This document shows positions 9,056-16,928 of a stretch of DNA of 64,000 nt, piece after piece. Every line of letters starts with the position of its first letter. Position 1 is the first letter of the stretch. The stretch spans positions 1 through 64,000 of the forward strand of contig DVGV01000008.1 of the NCBI GenBank assembly GCA_018712545.1, in the 5' to 3' direction. The notes beneath the pieces were generated by a model. The model was not told the origin of the DNA, did no database searches, and saw nothing but the letters and a program-made list of their open reading frames with translations. Both the position numbers and the translations under genes were made by a program. The stretch is from Candidatus Coprenecus merdigallinarum. Its GTDB lineage: Bacteria > Bacteroidota > Bacteroidia > Bacteroidales > UBA932.

Positions 9056-9736
9056 TTATTTCTTGGCGGCACGCGCTTCGGCTATGTAGCCCAGGGCATC
9101 GCGGCAAAGGGCGGTGATGCGGCTCCAGTCGCCGGCGGCTATGGCGTCCTTGGGAAAGAGCTTGGATCCCATGCCCACGCAGCTGACTCCGGCTTTCACC
9201 CACTCGGTCAGGTTCTCTCTGGTGGGCTCAACCGCACCCGTTACTATCAGCATGCTCCATGACATGGGGGCAAGTACATTCTTGACGAACGAGGGACCTC
9301 CTACGTTGCCGGCGGGGAATACCTTGATCAGGTCGCAGCCGGCCTCCTGAGCGAAGCCTATCTCGGTTACGGAGCCGCAGCCGGGAGAGTAGGGGATGCA
9401 GCGGCGGTTGCAGACCTTGGCCACGTCGGGGTTGAAGAGGGGACCCACGATGAAGTTGGCACCCATCTGGATGTAGAGGGAGGCCGTGCCGGCGTCCACT
9501 ACGGTTCCGGCGCCGAGGACCATCTCAGGGCACTCCCTCGCGCTGTACTTCATAAGCTCGGCGAATACCTCGTGGGCGAAGTCGCCTCTGTTGGTGAACT
9601 CGAAGGCTCTTACGCCTCCTTCATAGCAGGCCTTGAGGACCTTCTTGCATACCTCGATGTCGCTGTGGTAGAACACGGGCACCATGCCGGTGCCGGTCAT
9701 GGCCGTGAGGGTCTGTATCTTGTTGAATCTTGCCAT
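9056..9736 (-). CDS. kdgA: KDPG / 4-hydroxy-2-oxoglutarate aldolase
   Basis: The 226-residue class I aldolase cleaves 2-keto-3-deoxy-6-phosphogluconate to pyruvate and glyceraldehyde-3-phosphate, the last step of hexuronate breakdown. The Schiff-base lysine is visible in [11 protein letters not shown] (K138) and the catalytic glutamate in RAFEFTNRG (E46). The family glycine-rich segments VLGAGTV and GANFIVGP are present. Length is typical. It sits between kdgK and exuT with 21-22 base gaps, so it is translated from the same message and shares the palindromic operator upstream of kdgK. Confidence 0.93.
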   Translation of the reverse strand: MARFNKIQTLTAMTGTGMVPVFYHSDIEVCKKVLKACYEGGVRAFEFTNRGDFAHEVFAELMKYSARECPEMVLGAGTVVDAGTASLYIQMGANFIVGPLFNPDVAKVCNRRCIPYSPGCGSVTEIGFAQEAGCDLIKVFPAGNVGGPSFVKNVLAPMSWSMLIVTGAVEPTRENLTEWVKAGVSCVGMGSKLFPKDAIAAGDWSRITALCRDALGYIAEARAAKK

Positions 9737-9758
9737 TGTCTTTCCTTCTTTTTTTTAT

Positions 9759-10799
9759 TTATCTGCTTACACGTCCTGAGGCATCGCCCTTCATCAGGTT
9801 CTCCACCTCCTTGACAGTTACCTGGTTGTAGTCACCGAAGATGGTGTGCTTCAGGCAGGAAGCGGCTACTGCGAAGTTCAGGGCCTTCTGGTCGTCTCCG
9901 GTGTATGTGAGCAGGCCGTAGATCAGGCCGCCCATGAAGGAGTCACCGCCGCCGACGCGGTCCACGATGTGGGTGATGTCGTAGCGGGGGGAAGTGTAGA
10001 GTTTCTGTCCGTCGTAGAGGACGCCGCCCCAGGTGTTGTGGTTGGCGTTGATGGAGCCGCGCAGGGTGATGATGACTTTTTTAGCTCTGGGGAACTTATG
10101 CATCAGCTGTGTGCATACGCTCTCGAACTCTGCTGCGTTGACCTTCCCCTCCGTGGCGGCTGCATCGAAGCCCTCGGGTTTGATGCCGAAGACCTTCTCA
10201 GCGTCTTCCTCGTTGCCGAGGATGATGTCGCAGCACTCTACGAGGGCGGGCATTACCTCGGAGGCCTTCTTGCCGTACATCCAGAGATTCTTGCGGTAGT
10301 TCAGGTCGCATGATACCGTTACGCCGAGGCGGTTGGCCGTCCTGACAGCCTCGAGGCAGGCGTCAGCGGCGCCCTGGCTGATGGCGGGAGTGATGCCGGT
10401 CCAGTGAAACCAGGAGGCTCCGGCGAGCACTTTCTCCCAGTCTATCATCCCGGCCTGTATCTCTGAAATGGATGAATGTGCCCTGTCATATACGACCTTG
10501 CTTCCGCGGGTTACCGCTCCTGTCTCCAGGAAATAGATGCCCAGACGGTCTCCTCCGTAGATGCAGTAGTCCGTGCCCACCCCGTAGGAGTGCAGGTCAC
10601 GTACGCAGCTCTGTGCGATTTCGTTCTCAGGAAGTCTGGTTACGAACTGCACGTCTATTCCGTAATTGGCAAGCGATACAGCCACATTGGCCTCGCCGCC
10701 GCCGAAAGTAGCATCAAACTGCTTTGCTTGTGAGAACCTCAGGTATCCTGGGGTCGAGAGACGGAGCATCACTTCTCCGAAAGTAACAACTTTTGCCAT
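9759..10799 (-). CDS. kdgK: 2-keto-3-deoxygluconate kinase (PfkB family)
   Basis: The 346-residue PfkB-family sugar kinase phosphorylates KDG to KDPG. It has the N-terminal GGGEANVAVSLANYG motif, the NYRKNLW segment, and the C-terminal signature DRVGGGDSFMGG with the catalytic base D286. First gene of kdgK-kdgA-exuT; both feeder branches (Uxa and Kdu) end at its substrate. Its promoter faces away from the LacI-family gene, and a perfect 24-bp palindrome lies between them. Some PfkB members use other sugars; the operon context makes KDG the likely substrate. Confidence 0.92.
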   Translation of the reverse strand: MAKVVTFGEVMLRLSTPGYLRFSQAKQFDATFGGGEANVAVSLANYGIDVQFVTRLPENEIAQSCVRDLHSYGVGTDYCIYGGDRLGIYFLETGAVTRGSKVVYDRAHSSISEIQAGMIDWEKVLAGASWFHWTGITPAISQGAADACLEAVRTANRLGVTVSCDLNYRKNLWMYGKKASEVMPALVECCDIILGNEEDAEKVFGIKPEGFDAAATEGKVNAAEFESVCTQLMHKFPRAKKVIITLRGSINANHNTWGGVLYDGQKLYTSPRYDITHIVDRVGGGDSFMGGLIYGLLTYTGDDQKALNFAVAASCLKHTIFGDYNQVTVKEVENLMKGDASGRVSR

Positions 10800-10824
10800 A
10801 ATTAATAGATTAGTTTTCCGCTCA

Positions 10825-10832
10825 CAAAAATA
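10825..10832 (-). promoter_or_regulatory. -7 promoter box for kdgK-kdgA-exuT
   Basis: The minus strand reads TATTTTTG (TAnnTTTG). The expected -33 region, 19-20 bases upstream, falls inside the palindrome at 10846-10869, so a bound repressor would block it. Confidence 0.6.
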
Positions 10833-10845
10833 CGTATTTATTTTT

Positions 10846-10869
10846 ATTTTCGTGCACGTGCACGAAAAT
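10846..10869. promoter_or_regulatory. Perfect 24-bp palindrome: candidate operator of the LacI-family regulator
   Basis: ATTTTCGTGCAC is followed directly by its exact reverse complement. The 14-bp centre is made of two overlapping CGTGCACG units. LacI-family proteins bind even palindromes with a central CpG or GC step, and here the centre step is C-G. It lies between the divergent kdgK and LacI-family genes. It covers the expected -33 of the kdgK promoter and abuts that of the regulator, so it would control both. Close relatives occur at 15350-15373 and 40378-40401. Confidence 0.82.
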
Positions 10870-10895
10870 TTTTTCAGAAAACACTATTTATTTCA

Positions 10896-10903
10896 TATCT
10901 TTG
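10896..10903 (+). promoter_or_regulatory. -7 promoter box for the LacI-family gene
   Basis: TATCTTTG matches TAnnTTTG, 29 bases before the chosen ATG at 10933. The T-rich stretch right after the palindrome is at the -33 distance. Confidence 0.6.
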
Positions 10904-10932
10904 TACCGTAAGACTTGTATTACGTATTTTAT

Positions 10933-11997
10933 ATGGAAGAAGACAACAAGAAAATAACAATATCCGATGTGGCCAAGCTTGCCGGTGTGTCCAAGGGAAC
11001 TGTGGACAGAGTGCTGCACGACCGCGGCGGGGTATCCCGCAAGAGCATGGAGAAAATACGCCAGGTCATAGACGAGCTGGGCTACGAGCCGAATGTCTAC
11101 GCCTCCATGCTGGCCATGCGTAAGGAGCACGTCATAGCCTGCATCCTGCCGGACAGCATAAAGGACGATTACTGGTATCTGGTGCGCGAGGGGGTTGAGA
11201 AAGGCGGGGAGAATATCGCCTCGATGAATATCCGGACCCGGATTTTCCTGTACGACCAGTACAGTCCCGAGTCGTTCCGCAAGGCCGGTATGCAGCTTCT
11301 GGAAAGCAATCCGTCCGGGGTAGTGCTGCCTCCCTTTTTCAAGAACGACGCCTATACTCTCGCGAACGCCCTCAGCCTCCGCGGCATCCCCTACGTGTAC
11401 GTGGACTCCAAGCTGGAGGATGACGGACATTTCGCATATTACGGCATGCCCATGTACAAGAGCGGGTATCTCTGTGCCCGCCTGCTCACTCTTCGGGTTG
11501 CGCCCAAGCAGCTGAAAGGTGTACTGGTGGTCAGGATTATACGCGACAAGATGCGTCAGTCCGACCCTACGCTCAACCGCCGCTCAGGCTTCCTGGACTA
11601 CATGGCCGAGCACTATCCCTCCTGCGGGATCCATAATCTGTTCATTGACCCCCAGGCTCCCAAGGATACTGAACGTCAGCTCAACACATTCTTCAAGGCC
11701 CATCCGGGAATACGTCACATAGTGATGTTCAACTCGCGTGTGCACCTGCTGTCGGACTACCTGTCCCGGAATCCGGATCCGGACCGGGTCGTAGTCGGCT
11801 TCGACAACCTGGAAAAGAATCTCAGTGCGCTGAGCGCAGGACTCGTAAGCGTCCTTATCTGTCAGCACACAGATCTTCAGTCCTATAATGCGGTAATGGC
11901 CCTTTCGGACTATATCATAAAGCACAAGCGCCCGGAGAGAAAGGACAATTTCATGCACATGGACATACTCACTTCCCTCAACATCGACAACTACTAA
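10933..11997 (+). CDS. LacI-family transcriptional regulator, likely of uronate and pectin genes
   Basis: The 354-residue protein starts MEEDNKKITISDVAKLAGVSKGTVDRVLHDRGGV, a classic LacI N-terminal HTH with hinge (ELGYEPNVYASMLA). A periplasmic-binding-protein-like ligand domain follows (about 65-350). An upstream TTG at 10915 would add six residues, but ATG at 10933 fits better behind the -7 box at 10896-10903. The recognition helix residues (KGTVDR) differ from the common TVSR version. It lies between the two uronate operons and next to a perfect palindrome, so it probably represses them and itself. The inducer is not known; KDG or a related keto-uronate would be logical. Confidence 0.85.
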   Translation: MEEDNKKITISDVAKLAGVSKGTVDRVLHDRGGVSRKSMEKIRQVIDELGYEPNVYASMLAMRKEHVIACILPDSIKDDYWYLVREGVEKGGENIASMNIRTRIFLYDQYSPESFRKAGMQLLESNPSGVVLPPFFKNDAYTLANALSLRGIPYVYVDSKLEDDGHFAYYGMPMYKSGYLCARLLTLRVAPKQLKGVLVVRIIRDKMRQSDPTLNRRSGFLDYMAEHYPSCGIHNLFIDPQAPKDTERQLNTFFKAHPGIRHIVMFNSRVHLLSDYLSRNPDPDRVVVGFDNLEKNLSALSAGLVSVLICQHTDLQSYNAVMALSDYIIKHKRPERKDNFMHMDILTSLNIDNY

Positions 11998-12097
11998 CCG
12001 CCGGCCCTTTTCAGCCTTTGAATGCTGACTAGATTTTCCAGGGATGATGGCCTGTCTACTAACTACTTGAAAGAAAGTGAATTGACATTTTAAGCCT
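11998..12097. other. Non-coding spacer after the LacI-family gene
   Basis: About 100 bases between the regulator stop codon and the interlocked repeat. No open frame with coding character, promoter box or clear hairpin is seen here. Confidence 0.4.
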
Positions 12098-12141
12098 CCG
12101 CCGTAAGCGTTTTGAAAAGCCTTACGGCGGGCTTTTCAAAA
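12098..12141. repeat. Interlocked inverted repeats (pseudoknot order)
   Basis: Four adjacent segments occur in the order A-B-A'-B'. A is CCGCCGTAAG (12098-12107), B is TTTTGAAAAGC (12110-12120), A' is CTTACGGCGG (12121-12130) and B' is GCTTTTCAAAA (12131-12141). A pairs perfectly with A' (10 bp) and B with B' (11 bp), but the pairs interleave. Transcribed RNA could form an H-type pseudoknot, or one of two mutually exclusive hairpins. It may serve as the terminator of the LacI-family gene, or be a mobile-element relic. The strand of action is unknown. Confidence 0.7.
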
Positions 12142-12229
12142 GACAATCCATTGCCTATCAATAAATTAACAAAGTAGCTATCTGCCCGACAAAATGTAGT
12201 TGATGCCATCGAAGTATTTTACATTGTTT
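12142..12229. other. Non-coding spacer between the two palindromic elements
   Basis: A 88-base AT-richer stretch with no coding frame. I see no promoter box or hairpin in it. Confidence 0.4.
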
Positions 12230-12356
12230 TAAAAGCGTAATAAAAGGGGCAAAATGCAAGGCGTTGAGGTTCACGGCGAAGGAGTTTACTTAACGTAAAT
12301 GACTGAGCCGTGATACCGAAAACAACGCAGCAGTTTGCCCTTTTATTACGCTTTTA
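12230..12356. repeat. 127-nt compound palindrome overlapping the uxaA stop codon
   Basis: The outer arms are TAAAAGCGTAATAAAAGG.. (12230-12253) and its complement (12334-12356), a 23-bp stem with one bulged G. Inside lie four nested helices: TGC/GCA (12255/12330), GCGTTG/CAACGC (12261/12323), TCACGGC/GCCGTGA (12271/12307) and TTTAC/GTAAA (12285/12295) with loop TTAAC. The last three bases of the right arm are the stop codon of uxaA, read on the minus strand. It could terminate the uxaB-uxaA message and slow transcription from the regulator side. It also looks like a MITE-like dispersed repeat. I have a memory of similar segments in other Bacteroidales genomes but cannot verify it here. Confidence 0.75.
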
Positions 12357-13850
12357 GAGGGTGACGCCGGACTTGAAGATGGCAATCTCGCGGAAATCCG
12401 ACATCTCATTGTTCACCGGCTCGCCCGAGGCAACCTTCAGCACGTAGTGAATGAACTTCTGCAGGAGCTCGTCCCTGGATGTGCCCTCTACGAGCACGCC
12501 GGCGTTGAAGTCTATCCACAGCGGCTTGCGCTCGGCCAGCGGGGTGTTGGTGGATACCTTCATCGTAGGCACGTAGGTCCCGAAGGGAGTGCCGCGTCCG
12601 GTCGTGAACAGCACTATCTGGCATCCGGCAGAGGCGAGGGCAGTAGCTGCCACGAGGTCGTTGCCCGGAGCGCTGAGCAGGTTCAGCCCCTTGATGCTCA
12701 GGCGGTCACCGTACTTGAGGATGCCGTGTACAGTGGATTTGCCGGACTTCTGGGTGCATCCCAGGGATTTCTCCTCCAGGGTGGATATGCCGCCGGCCTT
12801 GTTGCCCGGGGATGGGTTCTCATAGACAGGCTGGCCGTTGCGGATAAAGTACTCCTTGAAGTCGTTGATCATGGATACCAGCGAATCGAATGTGGGGCGG
12901 TCGCAGCAGCGGTTCATCAGCAGGGTTTCCGCACCGAACATCTCCGGTACCTCGGTCAGGACGGTGGTGCCTCCCTGAGAGACAATCCAGTCGGAGAACA
13001 GGCCGAGGAGGGGATTGGCGGTGATGCCGGAGAGACCGTCGGAGCCTCCGCACTTGAGGCCCACTTTAAGCTCAGATACAGGCACATCCTCTCTTCTGTC
13101 ATTGCGGCAGGCTTCAAAGATGCCGCGGAGCTGCTCCAGACCGTAATCTATCTCGTCGCCCTCGACTTTCTGAGTCTCCATGAAGCGGACACGGGCGGAG
13201 TCCACGGGACCGGTCAGTTCGCGGAAAGCGCTCATCTGGTTGTTCTCGCAGCCGAGTCCTACGACCAGTACACCGCCGGCATTGGGATGCAGGACCATGT
13301 CCCTGAGAATCTTGCGGGTATTCTCATGGTCGTCGCCCAGCTGGGAGCAGCCGTAGTTGTGGGGAAATGCCACCACGGCGTCCACGCTGCCCTCCTGGCC
13401 TTCAATTTCCTTGCGGAACAGTTCCTCGAGCCGTTCCACCGTGCCGTTCACGCAGCCTACGGTGGGTATGATCCAGATCTGATTGCGGATACCTACATTC
13501 CCGTTGCTGCGGCGGAAACCTTTGAATGTAAGCTTTTTCTCTGCTTCCGGAATCTCAGTAAGCGCTGGGGTGTAGGTGTATTCCAGCAGACCTTCAAGAT
13601 TGGTCCTGAGCTTCGAGTGGTCGATGCGGGTGCCTGCTGGGGCATCGGCGGTCAGGTGACCTATCGGGAAGCCGTATTTTATCACATTGTCTCCGGTGTG
13701 CAGGTCCCTGAGGGCAAATTTATGTCCTGCCGGTATGTCCTCCGACAGGGTGAGCTGCAGCCCGTCCACCCCGACTGTCTCTCCAGCGGAGAGGGGATGT
13801 ACGGCTACGGCCACATTGTCGGCTGAGTTAATTTTTATGTATCTGTCCAT
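12354..13850 (-). CDS. uxaA: Altronate dehydratase
   Basis: The 498-residue protein removes water from D-altronate to give KDG. An N-terminal SAF-type domain (about 1-95; GFPIGHLTADAPAGTRI near 60) is followed by the galactarate/altronate dehydratase core: GFRRSNGNVGIRNQIWIIPTVGCVN, then FPHNYGCSQLGDDHE, LGCENNQ and LKCGGSDGLSG. Conserved Cys residues fit an iron-dependent dehydratase. Length matches UxaA. It follows uxaB with a 15-base gap. The stop codon TAA falls within the right arm of the large palindrome; the C-terminus (IFKSGVTL) nevertheless looks intact. Confidence 0.93.
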   Translation of the reverse strand: MDRYIKINSADNVAVAVHPLSAGETVGVDGLQLTLSEDIPAGHKFALRDLHTGDNVIKYGFPIGHLTADAPAGTRIDHSKLRTNLEGLLEYTYTPALTEIPEAEKKLTFKGFRRSNGNVGIRNQIWIIPTVGCVNGTVERLEELFRKEIEGQEGSVDAVVAFPHNYGCSQLGDDHENTRKILRDMVLHPNAGGVLVVGLGCENNQMSAFRELTGPVDSARVRFMETQKVEGDEIDYGLEQLRGIFEACRNDRREDVPVSELKVGLKCGGSDGLSGITANPLLGLFSDWIVSQGGTTVLTEVPEMFGAETLLMNRCCDRPTFDSLVSMINDFKEYFIRNGQPVYENPSPGNKAGGISTLEEKSLGCTQKSGKSTVHGILKYGDRLSIKGLNLLSAPGNDLVAATALASAGCQIVLFTTGRGTPFGTYVPTMKVSTNTPLAERKPLWIDFNAGVLVEGTSRDELLQKFIHYVLKVASGEPVNNEMSDFREIAIFKSGVTL

Positions 13851-13865
13851 AATGCAGTTATGCCA

Positions 13866-15302
13866 CTACAGGATTTCCTCTACCGCGGCGCGCATGCCCT
13901 TGGCGGCTATCTTCTCCAGGTCTGCTGTAAGCAGGTCGGTCAGGCCGGGAACTGCGTTGAGGTCCTCGTCCCAGATGTACTTCTCGGCGAGCACTCCCTC
14001 GGCTACCTTGCGGCAGTCGCCTGTGGCCCAGAGCTCTGTCAGGCGGTCGAGTATCTTCTGGTCATCGGCGGGGGTAATGGTGTCCTCACCGCGCTTGCCG
14101 CCCCTGTAGTAGGTGATGATGGCGGCCAGGCCGAATACCAGCCCCTGGGGGAGGTGCCCCTTGCGCTGTAGGAAAATCTTCACGCCCGGCAGGTCGCGGG
14201 TGCGGTATTTCGGGAAGGAATTGAGCATGATGCTGGTGACGAAATGCTTGACGTAGGGGTTGACGAAACGGTCGAGCACATCGCCGGCAAATTTTTCCAG
14301 TTCATCCTTCGGCAGGTCGAGGGTCGTGAGCAGCTCGTCGAACATCACCTTGCGCACGTAGCGTCCGATGAGGGGATCCTCGACGCATTCGCGGACGGTG
14401 TTCAGGCCGCTGAGATAGCCCACGGGGGAGAGAACGGTGTGGGGGCCGTTGAGCAGGGTGACCTTGCGCTCGTGGTAGGGTTTCTCGCTGGGCACGAAGA
14501 GCACGTGCAGTCCGGCCTTGTCGGCTGGGAACTCGGCGGCCACCTCGGCGGGAGCCTCGATTACCCACAGGTGGAAGATCTCGGCCTTCACCACCAGGCG
14601 GTCCTCATATCCGATGCGCTCCAGAATCTCGTTGATGGTATCCTTGGGATATCCGGGCACGATACGGTCTACGAGGGTGCAGTACACTCCGCAGGAGTTC
14701 TCGAACCAGCTCCTGAATCCTTCAGGAAGCTGCCACAGCTCGATGTATTTCTCTATGCATTTTTTCAATTCCTTTCCGTTCAGGAAGATAAGCTCGCAGG
14801 GGAAGATGATGAGTCCCTTGTCGGGAGCGCCCTTGAAGTACTCCCAGCGGTGGTACAGCAGCTGGACCAGCTTGCCAGGGTAGGAGGAGGCGGGGGCGTC
14901 GTCCAGCCTGCAGGCGGGGTCGAAGGCGATGCCGGCCTCGGTAGTGTTGGAGATAGCGAAACGTATCTCAGGCTGCTCGGCCAGTTTCATGTATGCGTCG
15001 AAGTCGCGGTAGGGGTTGATGCCGCGGCTGATGACGTCTATCATCTCTATCGAGTCCACCTGCCGGCCCTCGTCGATGCCCTGAAGGTTCAGGTCGTAGA
15101 GTCCGTCCTGCTCGTTGAGCATGTCCACCATGCCCTTTTCGATGGGCTGCACGACTACAACTGATGCGTTGAAATCGGTTTTCTGATTGGTCTTCCAGAT
15201 AATCCAGTCCACGAATGCGCGGAGGAAGTTGCCCTCGCCGAACTGAATCACTTTCTCAGTGTAGGTGCGGGCCTTGACAGTTGAACGGTTTAATCTTTCC
15301 AT
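13866..15302 (-). CDS. uxaB: Tagaturonate reductase (altronate oxidoreductase)
   Basis: The 478-residue NAD-dependent polyol dehydrogenase family protein reduces tagaturonate to altronate. It starts MERLNRSTVKARTYTEKVIQFGEGNFLRAFVDWIIWK, the Rossmann start typical of UxaB/mannitol dehydrogenases. TLLNGPHTVLSPVGYLSG and NPYVKHFVTSIMLNSFPKY carry the family catalytic Lys/His region. It is first in uxaB-uxaA. Its promoter is divergent from uxaC, and the gap carries a CGTGAACGTGCACG core near-identical to the palindrome at kdgK. This order also makes its product the substrate of the next gene. Confidence 0.93.
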   Translation of the reverse strand: MERLNRSTVKARTYTEKVIQFGEGNFLRAFVDWIIWKTNQKTDFNASVVVVQPIEKGMVDMLNEQDGLYDLNLQGIDEGRQVDSIEMIDVISRGINPYRDFDAYMKLAEQPEIRFAISNTTEAGIAFDPACRLDDAPASSYPGKLVQLLYHRWEYFKGAPDKGLIIFPCELIFLNGKELKKCIEKYIELWQLPEGFRSWFENSCGVYCTLVDRIVPGYPKDTINEILERIGYEDRLVVKAEIFHLWVIEAPAEVAAEFPADKAGLHVLFVPSEKPYHERKVTLLNGPHTVLSPVGYLSGLNTVRECVEDPLIGRYVRKVMFDELLTTLDLPKDELEKFAGDVLDRFVNPYVKHFVTSIMLNSFPKYRTRDLPGVKIFLQRKGHLPQGLVFGLAAIITYYRGGKRGEDTITPADDQKILDRLTELWATGDCRKVAEGVLAEKYIWDEDLNAVPGLTDLLTADLEKIAAKGMRAAVEEIL

Positions 15303-15337
15303 GATATCGTTAAATATTGGTTTGTCACGTTTTCGTG

Positions 15338-15345
15338 CAAAATTA
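15338..15345 (-). promoter_or_regulatory. -7 promoter box for uxaB-uxaA
   Basis: The minus strand reads TAATTTTG (TAnnTTTG). The operator-like site at 15350-15373 starts 4 bases further upstream and covers the -33 distance. An extra half-site TTTTCGTGCA sits at 15330-15339. Confidence 0.6.
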
Positions 15346-15349
15346 CAAA

Positions 15350-15373
15350 AAAATCGTGAACGTGCACGGTTTT
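15350..15373. promoter_or_regulatory. Operator-like site in the uxaB/uxaC gap
   Basis: The 14-base centre CGTGAACGTGCACG (15355-15368) differs from the kdgK palindrome centre by one base; the A/T flanks are less conserved (16 of 24 bases overall). It is placed to overlap the -33 of uxaB and lies close upstream of the uxaC promoter, so one bound dimer could control both. Confidence 0.7.
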
Positions 15374-15398
15374 ATGGTGTCTTTTGAAAATTAATTCT

Positions 15399-15406
15399 TA
15401 CATTTG
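15399..15406 (+). promoter_or_regulatory. -7 promoter box for uxaC
   Basis: TACATTTG matches TAnnTTTG, about 43 bases before the uxaC start codon. The operator-like core ends 31 bases upstream, near its -33 region. Confidence 0.55.
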
Positions 15407-15448
15407 CGTCAGCATTGACCTTAGGAATATCATTTAAAGGTAAAATAT

Positions 15449-16852
15449 ATGGCTTCATTCATCCACAAAAACTTCATGCTCAGCAATGGCACAGCTGAGG
15501 AACTCTATCACGAAAGTGCTGAGAAACTGCCGATTATAGATTATCACTGTCATTTGGTACCCAAGATGATAGCCGAGAACTACCAGTTCCGCGACATCAC
15601 CGAGCTCTGGCTCGGAGGCGACCATTACAAATGGAGAGCCATGCGCGGCAACGGTGTGCCCGAGGAGTACATCACCGGCTCCCGTACCCCCTTCGAGAAG
15701 TTCAGCAAGTGGGCTGAGACCGTGCCTTACACGATGCGCAATCCCCTTTATCATTGGACCCACCTGGAGCTGGCCCGTGTCTTCGGCATCCATGACCTGC
15801 TTAAGCCGGAGAATGCCAGGGAAATCTTCGACCGCTGCAACGAACTTTTAGCCACGGAGGAGTTCCGCGCCCAGGGCCTGATGAAGCGTTTCAACGTAGA
15901 GGTGGTCTGCACCACCGATGATCCCGCCGACTCCCTGGAGTATCACAAGGCCATCATGGACAAGCCCTTCGGAGTGAAGGTCCTGCCTGCCTGGAGGCCC
16001 GACAAGGCCATGGCAATCGAGAATCCCGAGGCCTACATCAAGTATATTGAGAGCCTCGGAGCAGCTGCCGGTATGGAAATCCGCACCTACGACGACCTGC
16101 TGGAGGCCCTGCAGCGCCGCCACAACTTCTTCGCCTCGATGGGCTGCCGTCTCTCCGACCACGGTCTGGAAACATTCTATGCCGCAGATTACACCCAGAA
16201 GGAGGTGGATAAGATCTTCCGCAACACTCTCGACGGCAAAACTCCCGACGCCGAGGAACTGGATAAGTTCCGCAGCGCGATGCTCTATGACTTCGCAGCC
16301 ATGGACGCCGCCAGCGACTGGACCCAGCAGTTCCACGTGGGAGCTATCCGCAACAACAATTCCCGCATGATGGCCCAGCTCGGTCCCGACACCGGCTACG
16401 ACTCTATCCACGACGTACACTGCGCCGCCGCCGGCAACCGTCTCCTCGACCGTCTGGCCTCGGAAGGCAAGCTGGCCAAGACTATCCTCTACTGCCTGAA
16501 CCCCGGAGACAACGAGGTGCTCACCACCATGGCCTACAACTTCAACGACGGCACCGTGCCCGGCAAGATGCAGTTCGGCTCCGGCTGGTGGTTCCTGGAT
16601 CAGGAGGACGGCATGCGCAAGCAGATGAACGCTCTGAGCGCCCTCGGTCTTTTCAGCCGTTTCGTGGGCATGCTCACCGACTCCCGCAGCTTCATCTCCT
16701 ATCCCCGCCACGAGTATTTCCGCAGAATCCTCTGCAGCGTGATAGGCGAGGATGTGGAGAGCGGACGTCTGCCCAAGAGCGAGATGCCCCGGATCCATCA
16801 GATGGTCCAGGACATCTCCTACTACAACGCCAAAAACTTTTTTAATTTCTAA
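15449..16852 (+). CDS. uxaC: Glucuronate/galacturonate isomerase
   Basis: The 467-residue amidohydrolase-fold enzyme converts galacturonate to tagaturonate (and glucuronate to fructuronate), the first step of the pathway. The opening FIHKNFMLSNGTAEELYHESAEKLPIIDYHCHLVP carries the HxH motif. ELWLGGDHYKWRAMRGNG and CTTDDPADSLEYH are family blocks, and FVGMLTDSRSFISYPRHEYFRRIL is the conserved C-terminal block. Length is normal. It is divergent from uxaB-uxaA across a 146-base gap with an operator-like site. It ends at a strong terminator shared with the convergent GH43 gene. Confidence 0.95.
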   Translation: MASFIHKNFMLSNGTAEELYHESAEKLPIIDYHCHLVPKMIAENYQFRDITELWLGGDHYKWRAMRGNGVPEEYITGSRTPFEKFSKWAETVPYTMRNPLYHWTHLELARVFGIHDLLKPENAREIFDRCNELLATEEFRAQGLMKRFNVEVVCTTDDPADSLEYHKAIMDKPFGVKVLPAWRPDKAMAIENPEAYIKYIESLGAAAGMEIRTYDDLLEALQRRHNFFASMGCRLSDHGLETFYAADYTQKEVDKIFRNTLDGKTPDAEELDKFRSAMLYDFAAMDAASDWTQQFHVGAIRNNNSRMMAQLGPDTGYDSIHDVHCAAAGNRLLDRLASEGKLAKTILYCLNPGDNEVLTTMAYNFNDGTVPGKMQFGSGWWFLDQEDGMRKQMNALSALGLFSRFVGMLTDSRSFISYPRHEYFRRILCSVIGEDVESGRLPKSEMPRIHQMVQDISYYNAKNFFNF

Positions 16853-16853
16853 C

Positions 16854-16884
16854 TCATCGCATTTTACCCGTTATAATGCGATGA
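16854..16884. other. Stem-loop just after uxaC
   Basis: TCATCGCATT pairs with AATGCGATGA around an 11-nt loop. No T-tract follows, so it may protect the uxaC message end rather than terminate; the true terminator is the next hairpin. Confidence 0.55.
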
Positions 16885-16896
16885 AGGGGTTGAAAG

Positions 16897-16928
16897 GGAC
16901 CTGTCCGGATAGGGCAGGTCCTTTTTTT
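16897..16928 (+). terminator. Rho-independent terminator of uxaC
   Basis: GGACCTG pairs with CAGGTCC around an 11-nt loop, followed by seven T. The T-tract overlaps the stop codon of the convergent GH43 gene. Confidence 0.9.

Noticed and set aside
12230..12356. The large palindrome as a tRNA-like or integron attC site
   Set aside because: No T-arm or anticodon pattern and no attC core sites are visible; the nested helices are different in layout.
12447..15164. Long plus-strand frames over uxaA and uxaB
   Set aside because: They are shadows of the minus-strand enzymes, which carry complete family blocks.
7550..16852. The uronate genes as a recently transferred island
   Set aside because: Codon and base use look like the neighbours, and no integrase, transposase or direct repeats flank the block.
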